A program made the position numbers and the translations under genes. A stretch of 54,146 nt of DNA from Dechloromonas sp. (GTDB lineage Bacteria > Pseudomonadota > Gammaproteobacteria > Burkholderiales > Rhodocyclaceae), in the NCBI GenBank assembly GCA_011391255.1, contig JAABQV010000017.1:1-54146 (forward strand), given 5' to 3'. Shown here in pieces: positions 9,466-18,226 of the stretch. Below the pieces are notes generated by a model. It saw only the letters and a list, made by a program, of their open reading frames with translations. It had not been told where the DNA came from and ran no database searches. Numbering within the stretch: the stretch's first letter is position 1; every line of letters begins with the position of its first letter.

Positions 9466-10520
9466 TAGAAACCGACAAGCTTGTCGCGGTCGACCGGGTT
9501 ATTGCCCCGAATTCCAAATCGGCGCAGGAAGAGGCTTTGGAGCGTGCACTGCGCCCCAAGCGCCTGGCCGACTACACCGGCCAGGTCAAAATTCGCGAAC
9601 AGCTGGAAATTTTCATTCAGGCCGCCAAAAACCGCAGCGAATCGCTCGACCACGTCCTGCTTTTCGGCCCGCCCGGCCTCGGTAAAACCACGCTGGCGCA
9701 CATCGTCGCGCACGAAATGGGCGTCAACATGCGCTCGACTTCCGGCCCGGTGCTCGAACGTGCCGGCGATCTGGCGGCGATCCTGACCAATCTTGAGCCA
9801 CACGATGTGCTGTTTATCGATGAAATCCACCGCCTGAGCCCGGTGGTTGAAGAAATCCTTTACCCGGCGCTCGAAGATTTCCAGATCGACATCATGATCG
9901 GCGAAGGCCCGGCAGCACGCTCGGTCAAACTCGACCTGCCCCCATTTACACTGGTTGGCGCCACAACCCGCGCCGGCATGCTGACCAACCCGCTGCGTGA
10001 TCGTTTCGGCATCGTCGCCCGCCTTGAGTTTTATTCGGCTGAAGAATTGCAAAGCATCGTCCTGCGCTCTGCGACCCTGCTCAACGCGCCGATCGACCCG
10101 GAAGGCGCGCTCGAAATCGCCAAACGCTCGCGCGGCACGCCGCGTATCGCCAACCGCCTGCTGCGCCGCGTCCGCGACTACGCCGAGGTCAAGGCCGACG
10201 GCAACATCACGCGTCAGGTCGCCGACAAAGCGCTGATCATGCTCGACGTTGATTCGGCCGGGCTCGACATCATGGATCGCAAACTGCTTTCCGCCATCAT
10301 CGACAAGTTCGGTGGCGGTCCGGTCGGCGTTGACAACATTGCCGCCGCCATCGGCGAGGCGCGCGACACCATCGAGGATGTGCTGGAACCTTATTTGATC
10401 CAGCAGGGCTATCTGCAGCGCACCCTACGCGGACGTATCGCCACACCTGCCATCTATCGGCATATGGGCATCGCCGAACCTAACAGCGCGGTCGTCCGCG
10501 ACCTGCTCGCCGACCAATAA
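9462..10520 (+). CDS. ruvB: Holliday junction DNA helicase RuvB
   Basis: This 352-aa AAA+ motor of the RuvAB branch-migration complex has Walker [10 protein letters not shown] near residue 67 and Walker B FIDEIHRL near 120. A sensor/arginine-finger region ([16 protein letters not shown]) and the C-terminal winged-helix domain ending [14 protein letters not shown] follow. The N-terminus [12 protein letters not shown] and [13 protein letters not shown] are family signatures. The start overlaps the permease stop by 4 bp (ATGA). Length is normal. Confidence 0.97.
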   Translation: MIETDKLVAVDRVIAPNSKSAQEEALERALRPKRLADYTGQVKIREQLEIFIQAAKNRSESLDHVLLFGPPGLGKTTLAHIVAHEMGVNMRSTSGPVLERAGDLAAILTNLEPHDVLFIDEIHRLSPVVEEILYPALEDFQIDIMIGEGPAARSVKLDLPPFTLVGATTRAGMLTNPLRDRFGIVARLEFYSAEELQSIVLRSATLLNAPIDPEGALEIAKRSRGTPRIANRLLRRVRDYAEVKADGNITRQVADKALIMLDVDSAGLDIMDRKLLSAIIDKFGGGPVGVDNIAAAIGEARDTIEDVLEPYLIQQGYLQRTLRGRIATPAIYRHMGIAEPNSAVVRDLLADQ

Positions 10521-10575
10521 CTGTCCTCCGGATCGGGCTATGATGCGTTAAATACGCTCACCCTCGGAGGATTCC

Positions 10576-11946
10576 ATGAAGAAATTACTGGCATTAGGCG
10601 CGTTGACCGTAACTTTCAGCGCGGCGCAGGCTTTTTGCGGTTTTTACGTCGGCAAGGCCGATGCCAACCTGTTCAACGAAGCCTCGCAAGTCATCGTCGT
10701 CCGCGACGGCGACAAAACCGTAGTCAGCATGTTGAACGACTACAAAGGTGAGCTCAAGGAATTCGCCGTCGTTGTACCGGTGCCCAGCGTGCTGCAAAAA
10801 GGCCAGATCAACGTCGGTGACAAGAAGATTTTTGACCGCCTTGATGCCTATTCTGCCCCGCGCCTCGCCGAGTACTACGACCCCAATCCCTGCGACCGGC
10901 CGAAGATGGAAATGATGCGCAAGGACATCGCCATGTCGGCAGCGCCGGCATCGGCACCACCATCGGCAAGGGTGCTCGGCGTCACCGTCGAAGCCAGCTA
11001 CACCATCGGCGAATACGACATCGTGATCCTCTCGGCCACGCAGTCGGATGGCCTCGAAACCTGGCTCAAGCAAAGCGGCTACCGCATCCCGGCCAACTCC
11101 GCCAAGGCGCTGACGCCTTATGTGCGCCAGAACATGAAATTCTTCGTCGCCAAGGTCAATCTCGCCGAACAGGCCAAGACCGGCTTCAGCATGCTGCGGC
11201 CGCTGCAATTTGCCTATGAATCGGAAAAGTTCATGCTGCCGATCCGCCTCGGCATGGCCAACGCCAACGGCCCGCAGGATTTGATCGCCTACATGCTGAC
11301 CAAGAATGGCCGCGTCGAAACCAGCAATTACCGCACCGTCAAAATGCCGGCCAATATGGATTTGCCGGTTTTTCTCAAGCAAGGCGACGAGTTCCGCAAT
11401 TTCTACAAAGGCATGTTCGGCGAACAGGCGAAAAAAGAAGGTTTTCGTGCGGTATTTACCGAGTACTTCTGGGATATGGGTTGGTGTGACCCCTGCGCGG
11501 CTGACCCGCTTTCACCGGATGAATTGCGCAAGGCCGGCGTGTTCTGGGTGAACAACCCGAATGCCGATGCCAGTTCACCGCCCCCACCCGGCCAGGGCCG
11601 CATCATGCCGCGTCCGCCCATGCCCGGCGGCGGCGCTCAGCCGGCGATGCTGACCCGCCTGCACGTCCGCTACACGCCGGAAACCTTTCCGGAAGACTTG
11701 ATGTTCCAGGAAACCAAGGATAGACAGAACTACCAGACCCGCTACGTCCTGCGCCACCCGGCCAAAGTCGAAGCCAACGCCTGCCCGGAAGCGAAACCGT
11801 ATCTTGAAAGTGTCGCCAAACGCCAGGAGCAGGAAGCCCAACAACTGGCAACGCTGACCGGCGGCGACATCAACGCCATCCGCAGCAAGTTGAAACTACC
11901 GCCGGCGCCAGCGCAGAAGCCATGGTGGGATGGGATGTGGAAGTGA
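10576..11946 (+). CDS. DUF2330 domain-containing periplasmic protein
   Basis: A 456-aa protein with a signal peptide (MKKLLALGALTVTFSAAQAF) and a DUF2330 body. Recognisable blocks include GKADANLFNEASQVIVVRDG, NDYKGELKEFAVVVPVP and PARVLGV-type linkers. RLGMANANGPQDLIAYMLTK and a Pro/Gly-rich insert near residue 335 follow. Function is unknown. DUF2330 genes often stand next to a stand-alone RnfD-like membrane protein, and here that gene follows after a small repeat-flanked insertion. GGAGG lies at a good distance before the ATG. The signal peptide codons contain one copy of the GTTGACCGTAAC word (10602-10613). Confidence 0.85.
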   Translation: MKKLLALGALTVTFSAAQAFCGFYVGKADANLFNEASQVIVVRDGDKTVVSMLNDYKGELKEFAVVVPVPSVLQKGQINVGDKKIFDRLDAYSAPRLAEYYDPNPCDRPKMEMMRKDIAMSAAPASAPPSARVLGVTVEASYTIGEYDIVILSATQSDGLETWLKQSGYRIPANSAKALTPYVRQNMKFFVAKVNLAEQAKTGFSMLRPLQFAYESEKFMLPIRLGMANANGPQDLIAYMLTKNGRVETSNYRTVKMPANMDLPVFLKQGDEFRNFYKGMFGEQAKKEGFRAVFTEYFWDMGWCDPCAADPLSPDELRKAGVFWVNNPNADASSPPPPGQGRIMPRPPMPGGGAQPAMLTRLHVRYTPETFPEDLMFQETKDRQNYQTRYVLRHPAKVEANACPEAKPYLESVAKRQEQEAQQLATLTGGDINAIRSKLKLPPAPAQKPWWDGMWK

Positions 11947-12496
11947 GGGCTTGAAAAAGGCCCTCTCCCCCAACCCCTCTCCCATAAATGGGCGAGGGGA
12001 GCCAAATGCAAGCACTGACACTCCCCTCGCCCGCCTGCGGGAGAGGGGCGGGGGAGAGGGAGACTCTTTACTAGATCGCGCCAAAACCCTGCGTGCCGAG
12101 CAAACTGACGCTGAGCAGCGCCTCTGGTATCACTTGCGCGCCAATCGACTGGGCGGCCTGAAATTCAAACGCCAGAAACCGCTCGGGCCATACATCGTTG
12201 ATTTTGTGTGCGTGGAACATGCCTTGATTGTTGAGGCAGACGGCGGGCAGCATGGGGAGAATCAAGAATACGATCAGCGCAGGGATAACTGGCTACGTGA
12301 ACAAGGGTTTCGGGTTTTACGATTTTGGAATAATGAGATTTTGGGGGAGACCGAGGCGGTTTTGGAGAGCATCCTGACTGCCGCCCTCTCCCCCAACCCC
12401 TCTCCCATAAATGGGCGAGGGGAGCAAGGCGAGACTACTGACGCTCCCCTCGCCCGCTTGCGGGAGAGGGGCCGGGGGAGAGGGCTGAAACCGTGA
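11930..12496 (+). CDS. DUF559 endonuclease-like protein with repeat-encoded termini
   Basis: The core (residues about 45-150) is a DUF559/Vsr-like PD-(D/E)XK domain: AEQRLWYHLRANRLGGLKFK, IVDFVCVEHALIVEADGGQH and GFRVLRFWNNEIL. The only ATG in frame is at 11930, inside the end of the DUF2330 gene, so translation would pass through the left repeat. Both repeat copies are open in this frame and give nearly the same peptides on each side (ALSPNPSPINGRGE and PLARLRERG). The stop overlaps the GTG start of the RnfD-like gene by 4 bp. The nuclease core is well supported; the true start, and whether the termini are really made, are uncertain. Confidence 0.7.
   Translation: MGCGSEGLKKALSPNPSPINGRGEPNASTDTPLARLRERGGGEGDSLLDRAKTLRAEQTDAEQRLWYHLRANRLGGLKFKRQKPLGPYIVDFVCVEHALIVEADGGQHGENQEYDQRRDNWLREQGFRVLRFWNNEILGETEAVLESILTAALSPNPSPINGRGEQGETTDAPLARLRERGRGRGLKP
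11961..12060. repeat. GC-rich double-hairpin repeat, left copy
   Basis: About 100 bp whose ends are inverted (CCCTCTCCCCC and GGGGGAGAGGG). It contains two inner hairpins: CCCCTC-t-CCCAT facing ATGGG-c-GAGGGG, and CCCCTC-g-CCCGC facing GCGGG-a-GAGGGG. The same unit occurs at 12384-12484 on the other side of the DUF559 gene, differing mainly in the spacer between the hairpins. Confidence 0.9.
12384..12484. repeat. GC-rich double-hairpin repeat, right copy
   Basis: A direct second copy of the 11961-12060 unit, in the same orientation and in the same reading frame of the DUF559 gene. The two hairpin halves are almost unchanged; the spacer between them (after CGAGGGGAGC) differs. Two direct copies flanking one nuclease gene resemble a small mobile or recombination-prone cassette. 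Confidence 0.9.
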
Positions 12497-13335
12497 AAAC
12501 CCTAGACGCCCGCCTGTTCCAAGTCGGCTTTCAGGCGATCCTGCTGACACTTGGCGTCCTCCTGCGCGACTTCAGCCTCCTCCCCGCCCAAATGGCCTTG
12601 GCCATCGCCTCCACTACCCTCACCCAAGCCTTCTGGCTCAAAGTCTTCAAACTGAAAGACGTCGGCTATCTCAGCCCGCTGATCACCGGCTTCGGCCTTT
12701 CCCTGCTGCTGCGCGCCGACAGTTTCTGGCTGCACCCGCTGATCGCCTGCCTCGCCATCAGCGGCAAGTTCCTGATCCGCATTCGGGGCAAACATGTCTT
12801 CAATCCGGCCAATTTCGGCATCGGCCTTGCGCTTCTGATTTTGCCCGGCGCCTGGGTGTCGCCGGGACAATGGGGCAACGATCTCGGCATCGCCGTCTGG
12901 CTCATTGCCCTTGGCGCGCTGGTCGTGCAGAAAGCCAGACGTGATGACGCTGCCTGGCTATTTTTGGGCACATTTCTCGGGTTGACCGCAACAAGGCTCT
13001 TTTATCTAGGTTACAGCCTTGACCGTGGATTGGAGATCCTCACCCATCAGGCGCTCAACGGTGCGCTGCTGCTTTTCGCCTTCTTCATGATTTCCGACCC
13101 AATGACCTTGCCTGACCGAACAGCTGCACGCCGGCTGCATGTGGTTCTCGTTGCCATCGCCGCCTTCACGTGGCAATTCCTCTTTTACCGGCCGAATGGG
13201 GCTTTGTGGGCGTTGCTTTGTCTCGCGCCACTGGTCCCGCTATGGGATTTTCTGTGGCCGGGAAAATCCCATAATTGGCATGGAAACAAACCGTTACAGA
13301 ATATTGTTGCGACGCAAGGTAAAATGCCGCGATGA
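12493..13335 (+). CDS. Stand-alone RnfD/NqrB-like membrane protein
   Basis: A 280-aa polytopic membrane protein of the NQR2/RnfD/RnfE family. Conserved blocks are visible: SPLITGFGLSLLLRAD, GKHVFNPANFGIGLALLILP and FFMISDPMTLPDRTAARRLH. In genuine RnfD/NqrB a Thr in an S[GT]AT motif binds FMN covalently; I see no such motif here, and no other rnf or nqr genes are near. It probably works with the DUF2330 protein and not in an Rnf complex. Start is GTG at 12493, overlapping the DUF559 stop. The stop overlaps ybgC by 4 bp. A GTTGACCGCAAC word lies at 12981. Confidence 0.82.
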   Translation: MKTLDARLFQVGFQAILLTLGVLLRDFSLLPAQMALAIASTTLTQAFWLKVFKLKDVGYLSPLITGFGLSLLLRADSFWLHPLIACLAISGKFLIRIRGKHVFNPANFGIGLALLILPGAWVSPGQWGNDLGIAVWLIALGALVVQKARRDDAAWLFLGTFLGLTATRLFYLGYSLDRGLEILTHQALNGALLLFAFFMISDPMTLPDRTAARRLHVVLVAIAAFTWQFLFYRPNGALWALLCLAPLVPLWDFLWPGKSHNWHGNKPLQNIVATQGKMPR

Positions 13336-13754
13336 AATTCGAACCCAAGCCGAACGCCTTTTCGATACCCGTCCGCGTCTATTACGAAGACACCGATGCC
13401 GGTGGCGTTGTCTATTACGCCAACTACCTCAAATTCTTTGAGCGTTGCCGCACCGAATGGATGCGCTTTGCCGGTCACGATCAGTCGGCGCTGGCCACTG
13501 AGTCCGGCATCGGCTTCGTCGCCCGCAAGGCCAGTTGTGAATACCTCAAACCGGCGCGTCTCGATGATAAATTGACCGTCGGCCTCGAAGTCGAAAAACT
13601 CACCCGCGTCCGCGTCGTTTTCCGCCAGCACGTCCGCCGTGGCGACGATGAACTGGTCACTGGCACGGTCGAAATTGCCTGCGTCAACATGGCAACAATG
13701 ACCCCGACCGCCATCCCCGATTACCTGCACCGCAAACTGGAAGCGCTTAAATGA
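13332..13754 (+). CDS. ybgC: Tol-Pal system-associated acyl-CoA thioesterase YbgC
   Basis: A 140-aa hotdog-fold thioesterase. The active-site segment [21 protein letters not shown] carries the conserved Asp, and [20 protein letters not shown] follows, as in YbgC. It hydrolyses acyl-CoA or acyl-ACP in the cytoplasm and is the usual first gene of tol-pal operons. The start overlaps the upstream stop by 4 bp (ATGA) and the stop overlaps tolQ by 4 bp. Confidence 0.95.
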   Translation: MKFEPKPNAFSIPVRVYYEDTDAGGVVYYANYLKFFERCRTEWMRFAGHDQSALATESGIGFVARKASCEYLKPARLDDKLTVGLEVEKLTRVRVVFRQHVRRGDDELVTGTVEIACVNMATMTPTAIPDYLHRKLEALK

Positions 13755-14428
13755 ACGTCACCCAGGATCTTTCCATCCTCCACCTGATCATCAATGCCAG
13801 CGCGGTCGTCCAGATCGTCATGGCCATTCTCGCCGGCGTCTCGGTAATGTCCTGGTACTACATTTTCATGAAGTGGTTCGCGGTACGCCAGGCGCGTACC
13901 AAGACCGAGGTTTTCGAGCGCGATTTCTGGTCCGGCGGCGATCTCAACAGTCTTTACAACAGTGCGGTCAATGACCGCCATCACGCCGGCTCGATGGAGC
14001 GCATTTTTGAAGCCGGTTTCCGCGAATTCGCCAAACTCAAGACCCAGAAAAACCTCGACCCCAAAGATGTCGTCGATGGTTCGCGCCGCGCCATGCGCGC
14101 CACCTACCAGCGCGAAGTCGATGGTCTCGAAGCGCACCTCGCCTTCCTCGCCTCGGTTGGTTCGGTTAGCCCCTACATCGGCCTCTTCGGCACCGTCTGG
14201 GGCATCATGCACTCCTTCCGTGGCCTCGCCAACGTTGGCCAGGCCACGCTTTCCGCCGTCGCGCCGGGCATTGCCGAAGCGCTGGTCGCCACCGCCATCG
14301 GCCTCTTCGCAGCCATCCCGGCGGTCCTTGCTTACAACCGTTTCGCCCATGACATCGACCGCCTCTCGATCCGCTACGAGAGTTTCATGGAAGAGTTTTC
14401 CAACATTCTCCAGCGGCAGATGCGTTAA
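13751..14428 (+). CDS. tolQ: Tol-Pal system protein TolQ
   Basis: This 225-aa inner-membrane proton-channel subunit has three helices. One is near the N-terminus ([19 protein letters not shown]). Two follow the cytoplasmic loop: [20 protein letters not shown] and [20 protein letters not shown]. The latter two form the MotA/ExbB-like channel. It energises TolA during cell division together with TolR. It overlaps ybgC by 4 bp and is 3 bp from tolR. Confidence 0.96.
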   Translation: MNVTQDLSILHLIINASAVVQIVMAILAGVSVMSWYYIFMKWFAVRQARTKTEVFERDFWSGGDLNSLYNSAVNDRHHAGSMERIFEAGFREFAKLKTQKNLDPKDVVDGSRRAMRATYQREVDGLEAHLAFLASVGSVSPYIGLFGTVWGIMHSFRGLANVGQATLSAVAPGIAEALVATAIGLFAAIPAVLAYNRFAHDIDRLSIRYESFMEEFSNILQRQMR

Positions 14429-14431
14429 GCC

Positions 14432-14833
14432 ATGCGCCAGCGTCGCCTGAAAAACGAGATCAACGTCGTTCCCTACATCGACGTCATGCTGGTGCTGCTC
14501 GTCATCTTCATGGTGACGACACCGATGATGACGACTGGCTCGGTTGAACTGCCGGCCTCCGGCACGGCACCGCAAAAGCCGGACAAATACCTCAAGGTGC
14601 AGATTGAGGAAGGTGGCGGACTTTCTGTCTTCGACGCCAATGGCAAAGTGAAGAAGATCAAAGGGATCAAGGATCTCAAGGGCGAGCTGAATGCCCTCAA
14701 GGGCGACGACGACAAGATGGCCGTACTGATTGCCGGCGACAAGGAAACCCAGTACAAGAACGTCATTGAGGTGCTCGACGAAGTGAAACGCTCAGGCTTC
14801 CAGCGGGTTGCTCTGGAAACCGCCAGCAAATAG
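14432..14833 (+). CDS. tolR: Tol-Pal system protein TolR
   Basis: A 133-aa ExbD/TolR family protein. A short cytoplasmic N-terminus precedes one helix that starts with the channel Asp: INVVPYIDVMLVLLVIFMVT. The periplasmic domain (to residue 133) ends KRSGFQRVALET. It couples proton flow through TolQ-TolR to TolA. Length is normal. Confidence 0.95.
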   Translation: MRQRRLKNEINVVPYIDVMLVLLVIFMVTTPMMTTGSVELPASGTAPQKPDKYLKVQIEEGGGLSVFDANGKVKKIKGIKDLKGELNALKGDDDKMAVLIAGDKETQYKNVIEVLDEVKRSGFQRVALETASK

Positions 14834-14836
14834 GCC

Positions 14837-15619
14837 ATGATCCTCGAGCGCCCCGAAGAACCCGGCAAGAAATACGCACTGGCCTTTACCATCCTGGTGC
14901 ACGTCGGGCTAATTGCCGCGCTCTTTCTCGGCGTCCAATGGAAGCGCAGTGCGCCGGAAGTGATGGATGTCGAGCTGTGGTCGAGCAAGCCGACGCCGGC
15001 GACTTATGTGCCGCCTCCACCGCCGCAACCGGAGCCGGAGCCGGAAGTGAAACCTGAGCCGAAGCCGGTTCCCAAGATCGAACCCAAGCCGGAACCGCTG
15101 CCGCCAAAAAAGCCGGATATCGTCGTCAAGGAAGAAAAGAAACCGCCCAAGCCCGAACCGAAAAAGCCTGAGCCAAAACCGGAACCCCCCAAACCGGAGC
15201 CAAAAAAGCCCGAGCCCAAAGTGCCAGATTTCAGCAAGGAACTCGCCCGCGAAACGGCGACCAAGCAGCCGCGCCCAAGCACGCAACAAATGGCCAACGC
15301 CGCCGCAGCCGAGTCCGAACAGCGCGCTTCGTCAAACCGTCGCGGTCTTGAGTCCTATTCGACCAAAATACGCATCAAAATTCGCGGCAACATTGTCCTG
15401 CCGCCCAATATTCAGGGGAACCCGGAGGCGGTTTTCACCGTCGATCAGCTCCCAACCGGCGAAGTCCTGGCGGTCAAGCTCAAGCGAAGCAGTGGAAATC
15501 CCGGACTGGATCAGGCGATTGAACGCGCCATCCTGAAATCCTCGCCGTTGCCCAAGCCAGATGACCCCGCGCTGTTCCAGCGTTCGCTGGAAATCAAATA
15601 CAAGCCCTTAGAAGAGTAA
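14837..15619 (+). CDS. tolA: Cell envelope integrity protein TolA
   Basis: A 260-aa protein with one N-terminal membrane helix (ALAFTILVHVGLIAALFLGV). A long Pro/Glu/Lys-rich spanning region (residues about 55-130, PEPKP and KKPEP units) replaces the Ala-rich helix of enteric TolA. The C-terminal TonB-like domain has IRGNIVLPPNIQGNPEAVF and RSSGNPGLDQAIERAI. It links the TolQR motor to TolB and Pal across the periplasm. The spacer makes it shorter than E. coli TolA (421 aa), as is usual in betaproteobacteria. Confidence 0.93.
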   Translation: MILERPEEPGKKYALAFTILVHVGLIAALFLGVQWKRSAPEVMDVELWSSKPTPATYVPPPPPQPEPEPEVKPEPKPVPKIEPKPEPLPPKKPDIVVKEEKKPPKPEPKKPEPKPEPPKPEPKKPEPKVPDFSKELARETATKQPRPSTQQMANAAAAESEQRASSNRRGLESYSTKIRIKIRGNIVLPPNIQGNPEAVFTVDQLPTGEVLAVKLKRSSGNPGLDQAIERAILKSSPLPKPDDPALFQRSLEIKYKPLEE

Positions 15620-15640
15620 AATCGCGCGAACTTATTGAAA

Positions 15641-16918
15641 ATGAACACTATGCACCTCATTACCCGCCGTATTTTCCTGGTCTTTTCGCTGTTGACCGCA
15701 ACAGTCGCGCAGGCACAGCTTTCGATCGAAATCACGGGCGCCGGCGCCAACCGAATTCCGGTCGCCATCGCCGATTTAAGCGGTGATCCGACCGCCTCGC
15801 GCGTCGTTACCGCGACCATCCGCTCCGATCTCGAACGCAGCGGCCTGTTCAAGCTGGTCGACACAACCGGTGCCGCGCTTGATGAAAACTCGCCGATCAA
15901 TCACGGCGAATGGAAAGGCAAGGGTGCTGATGCACTCGCCGCCGGCAGTATGGCTCGCAGCCCGGACGGGCGCATGGAAGCGCGCTTCCGCCTCTACGAC
16001 ACACAAAAAGGCGTGATGCTGGGTGGTAAGGCCTTCGTCACTGGCAACGACCAGTTACGTGCCGCCGGCCATCGCATCGCCGATGAAATTTATGAGAAGC
16101 TGACCGGTGAGAAGGGCGTTTTCTCAACCCGCATCGCCTACGTGGTCAAATCGCGTGGTCAGTTCCTGTTACAAATTGCCGATGCCGATGGGCAGGGCGC
16201 TGCGACTGCGCTGACCTCGGCTGAGCCGATCATCTCGCCGGTCTGGTCGCCGGATGGCGGGCGTTTAGCCTACGTCTCGTTCGAGAAGAAGAAGCCTGTC
16301 ATCTACGTCCATTCCATCGCCACCGGCCAACGTACTATTGTCGCCAATTTCAAGGGTTCCAATTCAGCGCCAGGCTGGTCGACCGATGGACGTCGCCTGG
16401 CTATCGTTCTCTCCAAGGATGGCAATTCGCAAATTTACAGCGTCAACGCCGACGGCAGTGGCCTGCAGCGCATCACCCAGTCGGCCGGCATCGACACCGA
16501 GCCGCGTTACTCGGTTGATGGCAACATTTATTTCACCTCGGATCGTGGCGGCAGCCCGCAAATTTACCGCGTCAGCGCCAACGGTGGCGATGCCCAGCGC
16601 GTCACTTTTGAAGGTAGCTACAACGTCTCGCCACGTCCCTCGCCGGACGGCAAGAGCCTAGCTTTCATCAGTCGCCGCGAAGGCCGCTTCCAGTTGGCCG
16701 CAATGGATCTCGCCAGTCGCCAGACCCAGATACTGACTGATTCAAACAAGGACGAATCCCCCAGTTTCGCCCCCAATAGCCGCATGATCCTGATCGCCAC
16801 AGAAATGGGCGGACGCGGCGTACTATCGGCTGTCTCCAGCGATGGCCGGATCAAACAACGCCTCTCGGTCGCCGCAGGTGATGTACGCGAACCGGCCTGG
16901 GGTCCTTTCAGTAAATAA
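15641..16918 (+). CDS. tolB: Tol-Pal system beta-propeller protein TolB
   Basis: A 425-aa periplasmic protein with a signal peptide (MNTMHLITRRIFLVFSLLTA, cleavage after AQAQ). Domain I (residues about 25-155) precedes the six-bladed propeller with repeats such as PVWSPDGGRLAYVSFE and APGWSTDGRRLAIVLS. RPSPDGKSLAFISRREG and SPSFAPNSRMILIATE continue the series. It binds Pal and TolA. A TTG two codons upstream is possible, but the ATG at 15641 gives a normal signal peptide. A GTTGACCGCAAC word falls in the signal-peptide codons (15691). Confidence 0.95.
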   Translation: MNTMHLITRRIFLVFSLLTATVAQAQLSIEITGAGANRIPVAIADLSGDPTASRVVTATIRSDLERSGLFKLVDTTGAALDENSPINHGEWKGKGADALAAGSMARSPDGRMEARFRLYDTQKGVMLGGKAFVTGNDQLRAAGHRIADEIYEKLTGEKGVFSTRIAYVVKSRGQFLLQIADADGQGAATALTSAEPIISPVWSPDGGRLAYVSFEKKKPVIYVHSIATGQRTIVANFKGSNSAPGWSTDGRRLAIVLSKDGNSQIYSVNADGSGLQRITQSAGIDTEPRYSVDGNIYFTSDRGGSPQIYRVSANGGDAQRVTFEGSYNVSPRPSPDGKSLAFISRREGRFQLAAMDLASRQTQILTDSNKDESPSFAPNSRMILIATEMGGRGVLSAVSSDGRIKQRLSVAAGDVREPAWGPFSK

Positions 16919-16939
16919 AACCTCACCAGAGAACCCATC

Positions 16940-17482
16940 ATGAAAAAACTACTAATCCCCGCCCTTGTCCTCGCCTCGATCGTTGGCTGCAGCTCGACCC
17001 CGATCCCTGATGAAAATGGCGGTGCGCCGGTTGAGTCACGTACCGGCGGCAGCGGCGTCGCCCCGGTCATCGCCGGCGGCCTTGACTCACGCGGCCTGCC
17101 GATGGAGCTGACCGATCCGAAGAGCAAGCTGGCACAGCGCAGCATCTATTTCGACCTTGACAGCTACGAAGTCAAAGGGGATTACAAGGATCTCGTCGCT
17201 GCGCATGCCAAGTATCTGGTCGGTAAGCCCGGCTTCAAAATGCTGATCCAGGGCAATACCGACGAGCGCGGTAGTCGTGAATACAATCTGGCCCTCGGCC
17301 AGAAGCGCGCCGAAGCGATCAAGCGTTCATTGACCCTGCTTGGCGCCAAAGAAGACCAGCTTGAATCCGTCAGCCTTGGTGAAGAAAAGCCGAAGAACCC
17401 CGGCCATGATGACAGCGCCTGGGCCGAGAACCGTCGTGGCGACATGCTTTACAAAGCCGCTGACGGCCGTGGCGAGTTCTAA
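16940..17482 (+). CDS. pal: Peptidoglycan-associated lipoprotein Pal
   Basis: A 180-aa outer-membrane lipoprotein. The signal peptide ends in the lipobox LASIVGC, with Cys near residue 19. A flexible linker leads to the OmpA-like domain: AQRSIYFDLDSYEVKG, MLIQGNTDERGSREYNLALG and KRAEAIKRSLTLLG, with the peptidoglycan-binding NTDERGS and RR residues. It anchors the outer membrane to peptidoglycan and binds TolB and TolA. Confidence 0.96.
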   Translation: MKKLLIPALVLASIVGCSSTPIPDENGGAPVESRTGGSGVAPVIAGGLDSRGLPMELTDPKSKLAQRSIYFDLDSYEVKGDYKDLVAAHAKYLVGKPGFKMLIQGNTDERGSREYNLALGQKRAEAIKRSLTLLGAKEDQLESVSLGEEKPKNPGHDDSAWAENRRGDMLYKAADGRGEF

Positions 17483-17485
17483 GTC

Positions 17486-18226
17486 ATGAACCGGCCGTTG
17501 CGCATCGCTTTCCTGATCGCTACCCTGGGTGCTTCACAGGCTCAGGCCGGTGTATTCGACGACGACGAAGCTCGCCGTCAGATTGCCGATCAAAAAATCA
17601 AGAACGAGGCGCGCTTCGACCAGCAGGCCAAGGCACAACTCGAACTGGCCAACCAGATCCAGCGCCAGGCGGAGGAAAATGCCCGCCTGCGCGGCCAGAT
17701 CGAGACCTTGAATTACGAGCTGGAAACCGCCAAGAAGCGGCAGCAGGATTTCTATCTTGATCTCGACACCCGCCTACGAAAATTTGAGGGTACTGGCAGC
17801 CCGGCCGCCGCCGACCCGGCAAGTGGCGCACCCGCCAAGTCAGCTGGCGATCCGGCCAAGGAAAGCCAGGAGTATGAAGCGGCGTTGAATCAGTTCAAGG
17901 CCGGCAAGTACAAGGATGCGGCAGCCCTTTTTGGTGCTTTTGTGCAGAAGGCACCGGATAGCTCACTGGCGCCCAACGCCCAGTACTGGCTCGGTAACGC
18001 CTGGTATGCGCAACGAGATTGCAAACGCGCCATTGAGGCACAAAGCGTCGTCACTACCCGTTACGCTGACAGCGCCAAAGCACCGGACGCCTGGCTGGCG
18101 ATTGCCACCTGCCAACAGGAAATGGGTAACCCGACCGGCACCAAGCGCTCGCTGGAAACGGTGTTGAGCAAATATCCGACTTCGCCGGCCGCTGAAACCG
18201 CCCAGCAACGCCTGAAGAAAAAGTAA
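17486..18226 (+). CDS. cpoB: Cell division coordinator CpoB (YbgF)
   Basis: A 246-aa periplasmic protein. The signal peptide is MNRPLRIAFLIATLGASQAQ. A coiled coil follows (residues about 35-95, ELANQIQRQAEENARLRGQI), then a Ser/Ala/Pro linker. The TPR domain has YEAALNQFKAGKYKDAAALF and PNAQYWLGNAWYAQRDCKRA. It coordinates Tol-Pal with PBP1B during constriction. It is 3 bp after pal, and its stop directly abuts queE. Confidence 0.93.
   Translation: MNRPLRIAFLIATLGASQAQAGVFDDDEARRQIADQKIKNEARFDQQAKAQLELANQIQRQAEENARLRGQIETLNYELETAKKRQQDFYLDLDTRLRKFEGTGSPAAADPASGAPAKSAGDPAKESQEYEAALNQFKAGKYKDAAALFGAFVQKAPDSSLAPNAQYWLGNAWYAQRDCKRAIEAQSVVTTRYADSAKAPDAWLAIATCQQEMGNPTGTKRSLETVLSKYPTSPAAETAQQRLKKK

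Noticed and set aside
9213..10052. 279-codon frame opposite ruvB
   Set aside because: Antisense shadow of a highly conserved gene, low-complexity translation.
13166..13175. TTCACGTGGC as a parS site
   Set aside because: Only one half fits; the other arm lacks GAAAC.
12493..13335. RnfD of a genuine Rnf complex
   Set aside because: No rnfA/B/C/E/G genes nearby and no FMN-binding Thr motif visible.
15050..15230. Pro/Glu/Lys repeats in tolA as a DNA tandem repeat
   Set aside because: Normal spacer region of betaproteobacterial TolA; the codons vary.
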